This document shows positions 9,584 to 19,924 of a stretch of 64,000 nucleotides of DNA, piece after piece. This DNA is from Sphingobacterium corticibacterium (GTDB lineage: Bacteria; Bacteroidota; Bacteroidia; Sphingobacteriales; Sphingobacteriaceae). A program made the position numbers and the translations under genes. The first letter of the stretch is position 1. Each line of letters opens with the position of its first letter. The stretch is taken from the NCBI RefSeq assembly GCF_004208525.1, contig NZ_SGIT01000007.1:62001-126000 (forward strand), in the 5' to 3' direction. The notes under the pieces were generated by a model. The model was given only the letters and a program-made list of their open reading frames with translations. It was not told the DNA's origin and ran no database searches.

Positions 9584-9591
9584 TACATTTG
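9584..9591 (+). promoter_or_regulatory. Candidate -7 box for the HTCS gene
   Basis: The bases TACATTTG match the Bacteroidota -7 consensus TAnnTTTG. Transcription would start near 9598, leaving a leader of about 27 nt before the GTG at 9625. The -33 region is poor. The rest of the 220-bp gap between the divergent kinase and HTCS genes is AT-rich, with A/T runs at 9470-9520 and no other recognisable element. Confidence 0.5.
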
Positions 9592-9624
9592 TAATCAAGA
9601 AATCTAAGTAAACCTAGTAGAGCA

Positions 9625-12600
9625 GTGAGAGGAAGATTTGTTTGGAATAAAAGAATGTTGTTTGTCATCATGATGACCATCGGTGCTGTAATAGCAGCGG
9701 CTCAAGAACACTATATTTTCAGACATATTGATGCGAATAGCGGGTTGTCGGATAACATGGTCAAAGGCATAAATAGCCTGCCCGATGGTCGCATAGGTAT
9801 CCGCACCCAAACCATCCTGAACCTCTATAACGGTGCAACATTTGATTATTTTAGAAAAGGAATCAACTCCGTATACCAATGGAATTTTAATGGCTATGAA
9901 CGTGAGTACATAGATGCCCATGAGCGCTTATGGATTAAGCAACAGCAGCAACTTCAGTTGCTGGATCTAAAAACGAATAGGTTTGTCGGAGATATTGACG
10001 ATGTGATTACATCCTGCGGTTTTCAGAAGAAACTTGCCGACTTTTTTATAGATAAATCAAAAAACCTCTGGTTTCTTGCTGACGATAACGAATTTTCATA
10101 CTACGATATAGCGAATAAAGAATTGGTTTTTTTGCCAAAAATGGATTCGGTGTCGCGTAGAAGATATGGTGTGCCTCGACAGATCGAACAGGATGGTGAT
10201 GATTGTTGGATTCTCTATTCCAAAGGACTGATACAAAAATGGAATTATAAAGCAAAAAAGATTATTGGCCATGACGAGAGTCTGGTCGAACGCATAAACC
10301 CCGATTCCCACAATATGGTCATGCGAATATCCTCCACGAGGGGGCTTTGGTTGATGCACCATACAGACGTTCTCTTTTATTCCTTTTCATCCGGACGTTG
10401 GGAAGTCATTAACAGCATTTCAGGTCTGTCCAACTTCTTCACCTGTATGGATGTCGATAAAGAAGGAGTGGTCTGGATTGGGACATCTCAATCCGAAATA
10501 CGCATTGTCCGTGGAGGGGGGCAGAAGGTACAATCATTTGTGGGGATGCCATTGACTTCTGGCGGTGTATTGATAAACGACATAAGTTCACTGTATATTG
10601 ACGATGATAATGGGGTGTGGATAGGAACATTGTTTCAGGGGGTATGTTACTACCATGCGAGTATGCGAAAGATTCATCTTTTGCACACGGTGGCACATGA
10701 TAGCCCCATTACCAATGAAAATGTACGTTGTTTTCTGGAAGAACCAGACGGCTCGATACTCGTCGGTACGATAAACGGATTATTTCGATATTTTCCGCAT
10801 TCTGGAAAGATTGTGTCGGTCTATAAAGAGTTGAATGGAAAACTCTGTATGTGGATTTATCGGGACAGCAAAGGACGCATATGGATTCCTACGTTTCTCA
10901 ATGGGATTTTCTGTATTGAAAATGGAAAGGTAAGGCAATATGAAAAAAAAGGGATATCCATACATGCTGATCCCAATCCCAATAACGGACGTATGATTAT
11001 GGAAGATGGGCAGGGGCAGTTATGGGTCAGTGTGTACGGAGGCGTTGGGCGTTTCGATCCAAATACGGGAAATATTGACTTTTTGCATGAAAAACATCCT
11101 GAGATCAAGCATCTCAAATTGGGGCTGACATTTTCACGCATGGATGACGAAACAATTGCTGTTGCCGCAGAGGAATTGTATTTCTACAATACCGTCAAGG
11201 ACAGCGTTTGGTTTCCTTCTTATCGTAAACAGATAGATACACATGGTGCCGAATTTAACTTCATCCATCCCGATCACAGAGGTTTACACTGGATTAGTGT
11301 AGATGGGTTGAAAGTATGGGATGAGCAAGGCAAGAAACTGTATGAAGTCATGTTGCATGACGATATACCGAATCAAACCGTTTCAGCTATCCTAGAGGAC
11401 AAGAATGGTGATATCTGGGTGTCTACGGTGAACGGAATAAGCAAAATTACAACAGAACGTCAAGAAAATGGATACATTTTTTCGGTCACGAATTTTGGAC
11501 GTATAGATGGGGCGGGTACGCAGGCAGGGCGGTTCAATATTGGAGCATCCTTGAGAGCAAGCGACGGTACGATGTATTTTGGTGGTGTACATGGGGTCAG
11601 TGTTTTCAATCCCAGCCGCTTAATATACAATACAAGTAATCATAAACCTATTTTGACCGGTTTCCGGTTGTTTAATATACCTGTTCGGTTTGGAACGGAA
11701 TATAATGGACGGGTTTTACTGGAACAACCAATCAACCATAGCCATCAAATTCGTCTCAAGCATGATGAAAACTTTATTACGCTTGAATTCGCTGGGATGA
11801 ACTTTGTCAATCCATCTCGAACCTATTTCCGTTATATGATGGAAAATTACGATCAAGGTTGGACAGAAATACAATCTGATGGTGTGGGGCGTATCAATTA
11901 TACCGGTTTACCGCCCGGAGATTATATATTTAAAATTTATACCGCCAATAGTGACAAAGTGTGGGGTGAGGAATATACCGAAATAAGTATTGTTATTGCT
12001 CCACCTTTTTGGGCGACCGTATGGGCCAAGATTTTTTACAGCCTGCTTTTTATTCTAGCTGTGATAGTGGTTCTCCGTTACTTCAACGAACGGAACCACC
12101 AACGACTTCTGCGACAACAAGAATTAGAGTCTCAACGCCAAAGGGAAGAGCTGGACCAGTTTAAGCTGAATTTTTTTACGAATCTTAGCCATGAGTTAAG
12201 GACGCCGCTGTCGCTCATCATGACGCCGCTGGACCTATTGATCAAAGAAGTGGCAGATTCATCTATAAAAGACAAACTTACATCGATATACCGGCGTTCT
12301 AAGGATTTACTCGTGATGGTCAATCAGCTGCTTGACTTCCGTAAGCTGGAGGTGAAGGGAGAGACATTACGCCTGAGCCATGGCGATATTGTCGAATTTG
12401 TGGAAGGTATTTATACCGCGTTTAAACCCTTGGCAGAAAGCAAAAAGCTGAATTTTATTTTTGAAGGACCCGATACAGCAATATATTTATATTTTGACAA
12501 AGACAAGGTATTAAAAGTTATCAATAATCTTTTGTCCAACGCTTTCAAGTTTACGGATATCGGCGACGTCGTTCGATTAACCATATCCAAGGAATATACT

Positions 12601-13680
12601 TCTTCACGCGATTATGTAAAGATTACGGTGACAGACACTGGGGAAGGTATTCCAGACGCAGATCTTTCGGGGATTTTTGATCGCTTCGGACAAGCTAATA
12701 ATCAACGAGACGACCATACTGGCACAGGAATCGGGTTATATCTGGTAAAGGAATATATAGAATTGCATGAGGGAAAAGTTGATGTCCAAAGCAAACTAGG
12801 AGAGGGAAGTACCTTTATGGTGAAGCTTCCGACTGATCTATTTGAAAAGCAAGAGGAATCATTGCAAATGGAAGAAGTTGAAAAGCCTAAAGAAAATCTT
12901 TTAAAGCCTACCTCGACAAAAAAGATTCTCATCGCAGAAGACAATTCTGAATTTCGTAAGTTTCTAAGCCACGAGCTCGGCAAATATTATACGGTAACGG
13001 AGGCACCCGATGGAAAGCAGGCCTACGAATTGGCGTTAACGGAAGAACCGGATCTTATTCTCTCCGATATGATGATGCCCAATGTTGATGGTATTGCTTT
13101 ATGTCAACAGCTGAAAAGCAATATCCAAACGTCACATATCCCCATCGTATTGCTCACAGCGCGTATGTCAGATGAGGTGCGTATGTCTGTATATGCAGCG
13201 GGCGCTGATTCTTATCTGTCCAAACCTGTTGTGTTCGATGTTTTGCACACTCGTATAGAGAATTTGATCGAACAGCAGGAAATGCGGAAGAAATTATTTC
13301 ACACGACGATTGAAGTGACACCAAGCAGTATTACGATCAACTCACTGGATGAAGAACTCGTACAAAAAGCACTACAGAGTGTTGAAGCTAATATCGATAA
13401 CCCGGATTATAGTGTTGAAGAGCTTGGTAGGGATATTGGTTTAAGTAGAGGTCATCTCTACCGTAAGTTACAATCCATCACCGGACAAAGCCCCGCTGAT
13501 TTCATTCGGGCTATACGTTTGAAACGCGCTGCTCAGCTACTGCGCGATAGCCAGCTGAATGTAACGGAAATTGCCTACATGGTGGGGTTCAATACACTGA
13601 AGTATTTTAACAAACATTTTAAAAATACTTTCGGCGTGACACCATCACAGTTTAGAAATAGCGAAAACGATTCAATTTAA
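9625..13680 (+). CDS. Hybrid two-component system (HTCS) regulator of the PUL
   Basis: This single 1351-residue polypeptide carries sensor, kinase and transcription factor. After a signal peptide (basic n-region, 'AVIAAAQ' cleavage) come Reg_prop propeller repeats at about residues 30-700 ('GVWIGTLFQGV', 'GDIWVSTVNGISK'). A Y_Y_Y domain lies at about 720-790 and one membrane helix at about 797-820. The HisKA domain has His856 in 'NLSHELRTPLS'. The ATPase has 'NNLLSNAFKFT' and 'GTGIGLYLVKEY'. The receiver has Asp1148 in 'LILSDMMMPN', and an AraC-type HTH pair occupies about 1240-1345. All key residues are present. HTCS proteins bind an oligosaccharide released from the target glycan and activate the adjacent PUL, here the plus-strand genes from 13938. 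The GTG start is preferred because it supplies the basic residues of the signal peptide; ATG at 9655 is the alternative. Confidence 0.95.
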   Translation: MRGRFVWNKRMLFVIMMTIGAVIAAAQEHYIFRHIDANSGLSDNMVKGINSLPDGRIGIRTQTILNLYNGATFDYFRKGINSVYQWNFNGYEREYIDAHERLWIKQQQQLQLLDLKTNRFVGDIDDVITSCGFQKKLADFFIDKSKNLWFLADDNEFSYYDIANKELVFLPKMDSVSRRRYGVPRQIEQDGDDCWILYSKGLIQKWNYKAKKIIGHDESLVERINPDSHNMVMRISSTRGLWLMHHTDVLFYSFSSGRWEVINSISGLSNFFTCMDVDKEGVVWIGTSQSEIRIVRGGGQKVQSFVGMPLTSGGVLINDISSLYIDDDNGVWIGTLFQGVCYYHASMRKIHLLHTVAHDSPITNENVRCFLEEPDGSILVGTINGLFRYFPHSGKIVSVYKELNGKLCMWIYRDSKGRIWIPTFLNGIFCIENGKVRQYEKKGISIHADPNPNNGRMIMEDGQGQLWVSVYGGVGRFDPNTGNIDFLHEKHPEIKHLKLGLTFSRMDDETIAVAAEELYFYNTVKDSVWFPSYRKQIDTHGAEFNFIHPDHRGLHWISVDGLKVWDEQGKKLYEVMLHDDIPNQTVSAILEDKNGDIWVSTVNGISKITTERQENGYIFSVTNFGRIDGAGTQAGRFNIGASLRASDGTMYFGGVHGVSVFNPSRLIYNTSNHKPILTGFRLFNIPVRFGTEYNGRVLLEQPINHSHQIRLKHDENFITLEFAGMNFVNPSRTYFRYMMENYDQGWTEIQSDGVGRINYTGLPPGDYIFKIYTANSDKVWGEEYTEISIVIAPPFWATVWAKIFYSLLFILAVIVVLRYFNERNHQRLLRQQELESQRQREELDQFKLNFFTNLSHELRTPLSLIMTPLDLLIKEVADSSIKDKLTSIYRRSKDLLVMVNQLLDFRKLEVKGETLRLSHGDIVEFVEGIYTAFKPLAESKKLNFIFEGPDTAIYLYFDKDKVLKVINNLLSNAFKFTDIGDVVRLTISKEYTSSRDYVKITVTDTGEGIPDADLSGIFDRFGQANNQRDDHTGTGIGLYLVKEYIELHEGKVDVQSKLGEGSTFMVKLPTDLFEKQEESLQMEEVEKPKENLLKPTSTKKILIAEDNSEFRKFLSHELGKYYTVTEAPDGKQAYELALTEEPDLILSDMMMPNVDGIALCQQLKSNIQTSHIPIVLLTARMSDEVRMSVYAAGADSYLSKPVVFDVLHTRIENLIEQQEMRKKLFHTTIEVTPSSITINSLDEELVQKALQSVEANIDNPDYSVEELGRDIGLSRGHLYRKLQSITGQSPADFIRAIRLKRAAQLLRDSQLNVTEIAYMVGFNTLKYFNKHFKNTFGVTPSQFRNSENDSI

Positions 13681-13792
13681 GTCCTTCCCCTCTCTTATAA
13701 TACTATTTAAAACGGATGATTTGTAGTATTTTATGTGCTTATTTATGCCTTGTTAATATGTTATGCGCTCATCCATAGCGTTTTACATGATA

Positions 13793-13922
13793 AAACAAAT
13801 GAACCCATTATTTGAGACAAAATGTACTAGTGTATCCGCACTAAAGGGCTGATATTTGTTTCGTTCAAGGTTGTAATACCAAGAATTGTCACGATGTTGA
13901 TAGCCAATTTTAAACAGTTAAT
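13793..13922 (+). promoter_or_regulatory. Shared upstream control region, copy A (before first susC)
   Basis: About 130 bp upstream of the first susC is roughly 85 percent identical by eye to 21886-22015 upstream of the second susC. The block includes the conserved words ATTATTTGAGACAAAA, GATATTTGTTTCGTTCAAGG and CCAATTTTAAACA. GATATTTG matches seven of eight positions of the -7 consensus TAnnTTTG. Such conservation of non-coding DNA implies a promoter plus operator used by the same activator, most likely the HTCS encoded just upstream. The rest of the gap, 13681-13792, shows no clear terminator for the HTCS gene. Confidence 0.6.
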
Positions 13923-13937
13923 TATAAACTAATATGT

Positions 13938-16900
13938 ATGAGACAAATTACAAATTTTAGATTTTTCGCGTTTGTTGCGATGTGTAGTATCTCGCTGTTT
14001 TATTTAACACCGATATTCGCACAGCAGATACAAGTGCGAGGACTTGTGAAAGATGCTGTTACAGGTAGTCCGCTAGCTGGCGTATCCATTCGTGTGAATA
14101 ATGTTTCTCTTGGAAGTTCGGGAGAAGATGGACGATTTTCTCTTGGAGATGTTGCATCTGGTAGTTCAGTAGAGTTCCGGTTGATCGGTTACGAATCAAT
14201 AATACAAAGAGCAACGGCCAATATGGAGGTATCGTTGGTTTCTAACGGTGATGAATTGGAAGAAGTGGTTGTTATTGGTTACGGTAGCGTAAAAAAATCC
14301 GACTTGACTGGTTCTGTAGGAAGTGTTTCTAACCAGACACTGACGAGAGGTGGCCAATTCAATGCTGCGGCAGGTATGCAAGGTGCAGTATCAGGAGTTA
14401 ATATTGTTCGGAGCAATAATAAACCTGGTGGAGGATATGCTATTGAGGTGCGGGGATTAAGTTCTATTTCGAGCAGTAATGCTCCTTTAGTCGTTATTGA
14501 CGGGGTGCCGGGAGCCGACTTAGATAAAATTAATCCAGACGATATTGAAAAGATCGATATTCTTAAGGATGCATCAGCTACAGCGATTTATGGTTCTCGC
14601 GGTGCGAACGGTGTAGTCATTGTGACAACCAAGCGCGGATTGGACGGTAAGCCGGCCATCTCATATTCGGGTTATGTCGGATTACGTAGATACATGAACA
14701 TACCAGATATGATGTCGGGAGAAGAATATGTTCAACTTGCCCGGGAGGCACGCAGGGCGACTAATAACAATGAGTATGTTGCAGATGAGGCTATATTTTC
14801 GGATCCTTCAGAATTATTAGCTGTACAGAATGGTAATTACTTCGATTGGGTTGATGCTATTTCAAACAACGCTATGCAGACTAACCATACCATATCAGCT
14901 AACGGCGGGACGGAGGATGTAAAATATGCCCTGTCCGCTGGTTACTATAATGAAGGCGGTGTGTTGTACCCCCAAGGATACGACCGATATAGTCTGCGAG
15001 CAAACCTAGATTTAAAGGCGAACAGTTTTTTGGATTTTGGGGGAAGCCTTTATTTAACCCATGATATTCGGGAAACGGGAAATTCTGATTTGATGCAAGA
15101 TGCAATACGCATGCGACCAACTCAACATCCTAACAGCCTTGTTGACGGTACAGAGCTATGGCGGTATCCCAGCAACGGATTATTCAATCCATTGGTAACG
15201 CAGCAAAACGAATTTAACAACACAAAGGGAACGAATATTTTAGCCAATGCTTATGTGAGTTTAAAACCGATAGCAGGTTTTGAACTACGTTCAACATTCT
15301 CTCCTTATATTGTCAATACGCAAGTGGGCCAATATCGCGGAGTATATACGAAAGCACTCCAGGGTACTGCGGCAGGCGCTACCAACAGCCTGCGCAAGTA
15401 CACAGATATTAACTGGGTGTTTGACAACGTCGCTAATTACAAATGGGAATCAAGTGGGCACAAACTGGATTTTACAGGTGTTTTTTCCCTACAGCAGGAT
15501 CAATACGAAAATATGCAGGCGGCTTCTCGCAATTTAAGTTTCAATTCATTATGGTACAACCTGCAGGGGGGCGAAATGACGGCACTTAATTCAGCTTATA
15601 CACAAGTTAACTTAATGTCCTATCTTTTTAGAGCTAATTATACATTCAATGAAAAATATCTGTTGACGGCAAGTACCCGTTATGATGGATCTTCTAAATT
15701 GGCTCGGGGCAATAAATGGGCGCTATTCCCATCTGCAGCTATGGCGTGGCGACTTAAACAGGAGTCTTTTTTGAATGATGTGAATTGGTTGGACGACCTA
15801 AAACTCCGCATAAGTTACGGTAGAACCGGGAATGATTCGGTCTCTCCATATTCCACGGCTGGAACTATTTCTGGTCCTCGTTATTATGTTTTTGGCGAAG
15901 ATGTGATTGGAAATATTCCGAACAATCTACGCAATGATGCCCTTACTTGGGAAAAAACAGCAGAATATAACCTGGGAGTTGATTTTGGATTATTCGGTAA
16001 TCGGCTAAGCGGTAATGTAGAACTCTACAATCGGTTGACCACCGACTTGATTATGACAAGGAGTGTGCCCACCCACTTAGGCTACGGGTCCATTATGGAC
16101 AATGTAGGTTCTGTTCGTAATAAAGGGATTGAAGCAACACTAAATAGTGTCAACATCAATAACGGCAATTTTAAGTGGAGTTCTGTTATCAATCTTGCCT
16201 ATAATCATAATGCCATTGTCGATCTTGCCTTTAAAGAAGACTTGGGGCGATATTCTCCACAACTGGAAGGAATGGTCGGCGATTACAACAACCGTTGGTT
16301 CATCGGCCAACCTATCCGTTCGAACTGGAATCTCATGACGCTCGGTGTATGGCAGCTTGGCGAAGAAGCGGAGGCGGCAAAATATGGACAAAGTCCGGGG
16401 CAGTTTCGTGTCCGTGATTTTGATGGTGATGGTGCAATACATGCAGATCGTGATCGAGCACTTGACGGAAAAAGGCAAGCCGACTGGAATGGTGGTTTTA
16501 CGAACATCTTTGAATATAAAGGATTTGATCTAGCTGTCCATGCGTATTGGAGAACCGGAGCTCGAGAAAGAAACCAATTTTATGTTTCATATGCCTTAGA
16601 AAACAATAACCTGAATTTCAATAACCTGCGGAAGAACTATTGGACGCCTGAAAATCCGTCGAATGATATGGCGCAACCTTCAAATATGGGGCCATATCGC
16701 GATCAGAACAGCACGGTTGCTTCGGTATCTCATGTCATGCAAAGTACAGATTTCTTGAAAATTGCTTACATGACTATTGGGTATACTTTCCAAAGTTCGT
16801 TTGCAGAGCAGATCAAAGCAAGAAATATACGTCTTTATGCAACTGTACAAAACCCGTTTATTTTTACCAGTTGGTCAGGATTCGATCCAGAGCAACCTAG

Positions 16901-16967
16901 TGCAAGTATCGGGGGAACTGATCTGATGACACGGAGTATTTTCTTCGGATTGAATGTATCATTCTAA
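13938..16967 (+). CDS. susC: SusC/RagA-family TonB-dependent glycan importer (first pair)
   Basis: The 1009-residue protein starts with a signal peptide ending 'IFAQ'. A CarboxypepD_reg-like domain follows at about 30-105 ('GLVKDAVTGSPLAGVSIRV'), then the TonB-box-like 'DELEEVVVIGYG'. The SusC-type plug is at about 120-235 ('SDLTGSVGSV', 'VVIDGVPGAD', 'IEKIDILKDASATAIYGSRGANGVV' in part), and a large barrel ends in a terminal Phe. It forms the transport barrel that the lipoprotein SusD partner lids at the outer membrane. The susD gene follows after 12 bp. The signal peptide and first 115 residues are almost the same as in the second SusC at 22173, whereas the rest is clearly different. Confidence 0.95.
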   Translation: MRQITNFRFFAFVAMCSISLFYLTPIFAQQIQVRGLVKDAVTGSPLAGVSIRVNNVSLGSSGEDGRFSLGDVASGSSVEFRLIGYESIIQRATANMEVSLVSNGDELEEVVVIGYGSVKKSDLTGSVGSVSNQTLTRGGQFNAAAGMQGAVSGVNIVRSNNKPGGGYAIEVRGLSSISSSNAPLVVIDGVPGADLDKINPDDIEKIDILKDASATAIYGSRGANGVVIVTTKRGLDGKPAISYSGYVGLRRYMNIPDMMSGEEYVQLAREARRATNNNEYVADEAIFSDPSELLAVQNGNYFDWVDAISNNAMQTNHTISANGGTEDVKYALSAGYYNEGGVLYPQGYDRYSLRANLDLKANSFLDFGGSLYLTHDIRETGNSDLMQDAIRMRPTQHPNSLVDGTELWRYPSNGLFNPLVTQQNEFNNTKGTNILANAYVSLKPIAGFELRSTFSPYIVNTQVGQYRGVYTKALQGTAAGATNSLRKYTDINWVFDNVANYKWESSGHKLDFTGVFSLQQDQYENMQAASRNLSFNSLWYNLQGGEMTALNSAYTQVNLMSYLFRANYTFNEKYLLTASTRYDGSSKLARGNKWALFPSAAMAWRLKQESFLNDVNWLDDLKLRISYGRTGNDSVSPYSTAGTISGPRYYVFGEDVIGNIPNNLRNDALTWEKTAEYNLGVDFGLFGNRLSGNVELYNRLTTDLIMTRSVPTHLGYGSIMDNVGSVRNKGIEATLNSVNINNGNFKWSSVINLAYNHNAIVDLAFKEDLGRYSPQLEGMVGDYNNRWFIGQPIRSNWNLMTLGVWQLGEEAEAAKYGQSPGQFRVRDFDGDGAIHADRDRALDGKRQADWNGGFTNIFEYKGFDLAVHAYWRTGARERNQFYVSYALENNNLNFNNLRKNYWTPENPSNDMAQPSNMGPYRDQNSTVASVSHVMQSTDFLKIAYMTIGYTFQSSFAEQIKARNIRLYATVQNPFIFTSWSGFDPEQPSASIGGTDLMTRSIFFGLNVSF

Positions 16968-16979
16968 AAATTAAGAAAG

Positions 16980-18776
16980 ATGAAATTGAAAAAATATATC
17001 ATTAAAGGAATCGCTATTTTGAGTATTACAGGTACCATGACTGCTTGTAGTAATTTTCTGGATGAGATAAATCATTCCAGCCAGTCCGCCGAAGAATTTT
17101 TTACCACGGCTTCGGGTTATGAAAATCTAATCATTGGATGTTATGCTGATTTAAGGAGTATATATAATAGCAAGGACTATCTCAACATGTCGCAGTTGGG
17201 TACGGATATCGTAACCCAGAATTTCATAGGTGCAATATCACCATTAAACCAGTATACGGTTACGTTCGATACTAATCAGGGAAGCAATAATGCACATTGG
17301 AATCGGCTTTATAGTGCGCTCAAAAATGTGAATGCGGCAATCGGGCGTGCACCAGATGTAGTGACGAAAGAGCAGGATTTAGACGGTATCGAACAGGACG
17401 TCTTAGATGTTCGGGTGGCTGAAGCGAAATTCTTACGTGCTCTTTATCTTTTCGAGATTGTAAAAAATTGGGGGCAAGGTCCATTATTAATAGAAGAACC
17501 GTTGGCTCCGGAGTATACTGTCCAAATGAGTTCTGCTCCCGCATTCTATGAACAGATTTTTACCGACTTGAATGACGCCATTACTAAATTGCCTGCGCGT
17601 CAGACCGGAAGCAACTACGGACGTGCTTCTGCTTCTGCTGCGAAACATCTCCGTGCATTGGCTTTGCTTACAAGAGGCTACGAAGATTACGGTACAACAT
17701 CTGATTTTGAAAATGCGTATAATGAAGCCGTAGATGTAATTAACAATTCAGGTCACGTACTTGTAGATGATTATTTACAGATACATAGACGTGCAAACCA
17801 AAGAAATGAGGAGATCATATTTTCTATTGGCTTCTCTACAACGGCAAACAATAATGTAAACGAGCAGCATAAATATTATCTCTTTCCTTATCGCGAAGGC
17901 TGGCCGGGTTTGAGTAAAGATAATTATTATAGTAATGATGACGCCAGTTTTGTTCCTACGAAATACTTTTATATGCTGTTTGATTGGGCCAACGACCGTC
18001 GTGCTGAAGTAACCTTTATGAGTCCATTGAACGCGGAACCGGCGACCTCAATAGATGGCAGAAATACCGGCAAAAACTGGTTTCAGTGTACATCGCCTGT
18101 AGCGGGTCGATTTGCGCTTGGAGATACTGTTATTTATTTTCCCGTACCCAGTGATCCCAATTTTAAATTTTGGACACAGGCAGATAAAGATGCTGTTGAA
18201 TTCACTGTTTACAATTTTCCTTCTGGTGATCCGGACGATATGTCACAAGATGATTATTTTCGTAACGCTTACCAAACGAGTAACTCCAATACCAGGGCAT
18301 TTTTGCCGGTCTGGAAATTTAAAGATCCCAATACCATTTTCAATGAAAGCGGTGCTGCATCAAGTACCCGGGATATCTATTTCTATCGGTTAGCAGAAAC
18401 GTATCTCATCGCTGCGGAAGCTGCTCTCCAAAAAGGTGACAATGGACAAGCGTTACACTATTTAAACGAAATTCGAGAACGGGCGGAAAAAGTTCCTGGT
18501 AGTTTGTCTAAAACCGGTACGGTAACACTGGATGACATCCTGGATGAACGGGCATTAGAATTGTTTGGTGAAGTGCCCCACTGGAATGATCTACAACGGA
18601 CTCGTCGTTTGGGAGAGCGCGTACTGGCACACAACTGGGATGTAACACATATATACGGAGGAGCCCAAACACAATTGACGACAGGAACTTCAAAATTCTA
18701 TTTGCGTCCCCTTCCATTGGCATGGTTGAATTCGCTCACAAATGGTTCTGAAATCGGAAATAATCCTGGCTGGTAA
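16980..18776 (+). CDS. susD: SusD/RagB-family glycan-binding lipoprotein (first pair)
   Basis: This 598-residue lipoprotein has the lipobox 'TGTMTACS' with Cys at about residue 23. The N-terminal SusD-like region ('FLDEINHSSQSAEEFFTTASGYENLIIGCYADLRS' in pieces) leads into a TPR-like helical core. 'AEAKFLRALYLFEIVKNWG' is the typical motif of this family. The C-terminal RagB/SusD part has 'YRLAETYLIAAEAALQKGD', 'LNEIRERA' and 'LDERALELFGE', and it ends 'NNPGW' as usual for the family. The protein sits on the cell surface as the lid of the SusC barrel encoded immediately upstream. Its ligand is unknown. Confidence 0.95.
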   Translation: MKLKKYIIKGIAILSITGTMTACSNFLDEINHSSQSAEEFFTTASGYENLIIGCYADLRSIYNSKDYLNMSQLGTDIVTQNFIGAISPLNQYTVTFDTNQGSNNAHWNRLYSALKNVNAAIGRAPDVVTKEQDLDGIEQDVLDVRVAEAKFLRALYLFEIVKNWGQGPLLIEEPLAPEYTVQMSSAPAFYEQIFTDLNDAITKLPARQTGSNYGRASASAAKHLRALALLTRGYEDYGTTSDFENAYNEAVDVINNSGHVLVDDYLQIHRRANQRNEEIIFSIGFSTTANNNVNEQHKYYLFPYREGWPGLSKDNYYSNDDASFVPTKYFYMLFDWANDRRAEVTFMSPLNAEPATSIDGRNTGKNWFQCTSPVAGRFALGDTVIYFPVPSDPNFKFWTQADKDAVEFTVYNFPSGDPDDMSQDDYFRNAYQTSNSNTRAFLPVWKFKDPNTIFNESGAASSTRDIYFYRLAETYLIAAEAALQKGDNGQALHYLNEIRERAEKVPGSLSKTGTVTLDDILDERALELFGEVPHWNDLQRTRRLGERVLAHNWDVTHIYGGAQTQLTTGTSKFYLRPLPLAWLNSLTNGSEIGNNPGW

Positions 18777-18780
18777 AATT

Positions 18781-19911
18781 ATGAAAAGAAATTGGTTGTT
18801 ATTTTTTTGCCTGTTGCTGAGTAAGATGATCTCTGCGCAGCAGGTTGGTGATAAATTTATTCATCCTGGAATATTGCATACCGGGGGGGCTCTTGAGGCA
18901 ATTAAACAAGCCGTCACCGAAAAAAGAGAGCCTTGGTTATCAGCTTATCTTCTGTTTCGGCAGGATACGAGGGCGTCTTATGCGTATAGTGTCAATGGAC
19001 CTTATGAGCTGGTGTCGCGTACTGGAAGTAAGCCGGGAGAGTCGAATCTGTATAAAAAAGAATTTGAAGATGACTGTCTGGCGGCATACTACAACGCACT
19101 ACAGTGGATATTAACCGATGATCGACGACATGCGGACAAAGCAATCGAAATTTTAGAAGGTTATTCTCAAACATTAAAAGGTGTTATCAATAGGGATAAA
19201 GAACTCATGGCATCGCTATGTGGTCATATCCTAGTCAATGCAGCCGAGCTCATAAGATATAGCGACGCTGGATGGAATCAAAATCAAGTGGCTGCATTCG
19301 AACTGATGGTACGACAGGTCCTGTACCCAGTCATCGCCGAATTTGCCACATTTGCAAATGGTAATTGGGATGCAGCCTGTATCAAAGCAATGATGACGTT
19401 TGGCGTATTTTTGGACGATCGTCAGATGTTCGGTCGTGCAGTAGAATATTTTCATAATGGTGAAGGAAATGGACGTCTGACACACTATGTCATCAACGAG
19501 ACAGGTCAATGCCAGGAAAGCGGGCGCGATCAGGCACATACTCAGTTTGGTCTCGGATGTCTTGCAGAGGCATGTGAGATAGGTTATAATCAGGGATTGG
19601 ATTTATATAGTGCTTCAGAAAACCGTCTGCTTGCAGGATTTGAATATACCGCAAAATATAATTTGGGATTCGATGTTCCCTTTTCGAGTTGGCTAGATAG
19701 GACGGGTAAGTATTATCATACAGAAATAGCACAACATGATCGGGATAAATTTCGAGGAGTTTTTGAAATTGTTCTTAATCATTATGAAAAGCGTGCAAAA
19801 TTGAACCCCTTCTACACACGTAAGGTAGTGGGAATAATTGCTCCTGAGGGAGAGCCTTGGACTGCCGATCATCCGGGTTATGGTACATTGTTGTTTCGAT
19901 CTCCAAATTAA
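18781..19911 (+). CDS. Alginate-lyase-superfamily protein (PF05426-like), paralogue 1
   Basis: The likely start is the ATG at 18781, 5 bp after susD stops, giving 376 residues with signal peptide 'LLLSKMISAQ'. An upstream in-frame ATG inside susD would destroy the signal peptide. The protein begins with the family hallmark 'HPGILHTGGALEAIKQAV' and is all-helical in pattern. It carries 'NGNWDAACIKAMMTFGVF' at about 200 and 'GQCQESGRDQAHTQFGLG' at about 240-258, where the Asn-Trp and the Arg-Asp-x-x-His groups resemble the active-site motifs of alginate-lyase-fold enzymes. This suggests beta-elimination on a uronic-acid polymer. A PL38-like assignment is possible but not proven. Two paralogues lie at 28655 and 29884. 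Confidence 0.8.
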   Translation: MKRNWLLFFCLLLSKMISAQQVGDKFIHPGILHTGGALEAIKQAVTEKREPWLSAYLLFRQDTRASYAYSVNGPYELVSRTGSKPGESNLYKKEFEDDCLAAYYNALQWILTDDRRHADKAIEILEGYSQTLKGVINRDKELMASLCGHILVNAAELIRYSDAGWNQNQVAAFELMVRQVLYPVIAEFATFANGNWDAACIKAMMTFGVFLDDRQMFGRAVEYFHNGEGNGRLTHYVINETGQCQESGRDQAHTQFGLGCLAEACEIGYNQGLDLYSASENRLLAGFEYTAKYNLGFDVPFSSWLDRTGKYYHTEIAQHDRDKFRGVFEIVLNHYEKRAKLNPFYTRKVVGIIAPEGEPWTADHPGYGTLLFRSPN

Positions 19912-19924
19912 TTTTCTCATACTA

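Noticed and set aside
18742..18780. Upstream start for the first lyase-like gene inside susD
   Set aside because: It would place 13 residues before the signal peptide; ATG at 18781 gives a normal secreted protein.
19838..19924. Upstream start for the first GH97 gene
   Set aside because: The extra 29 residues overlap the lyase-like gene and precede a perfect signal peptide at 19925.
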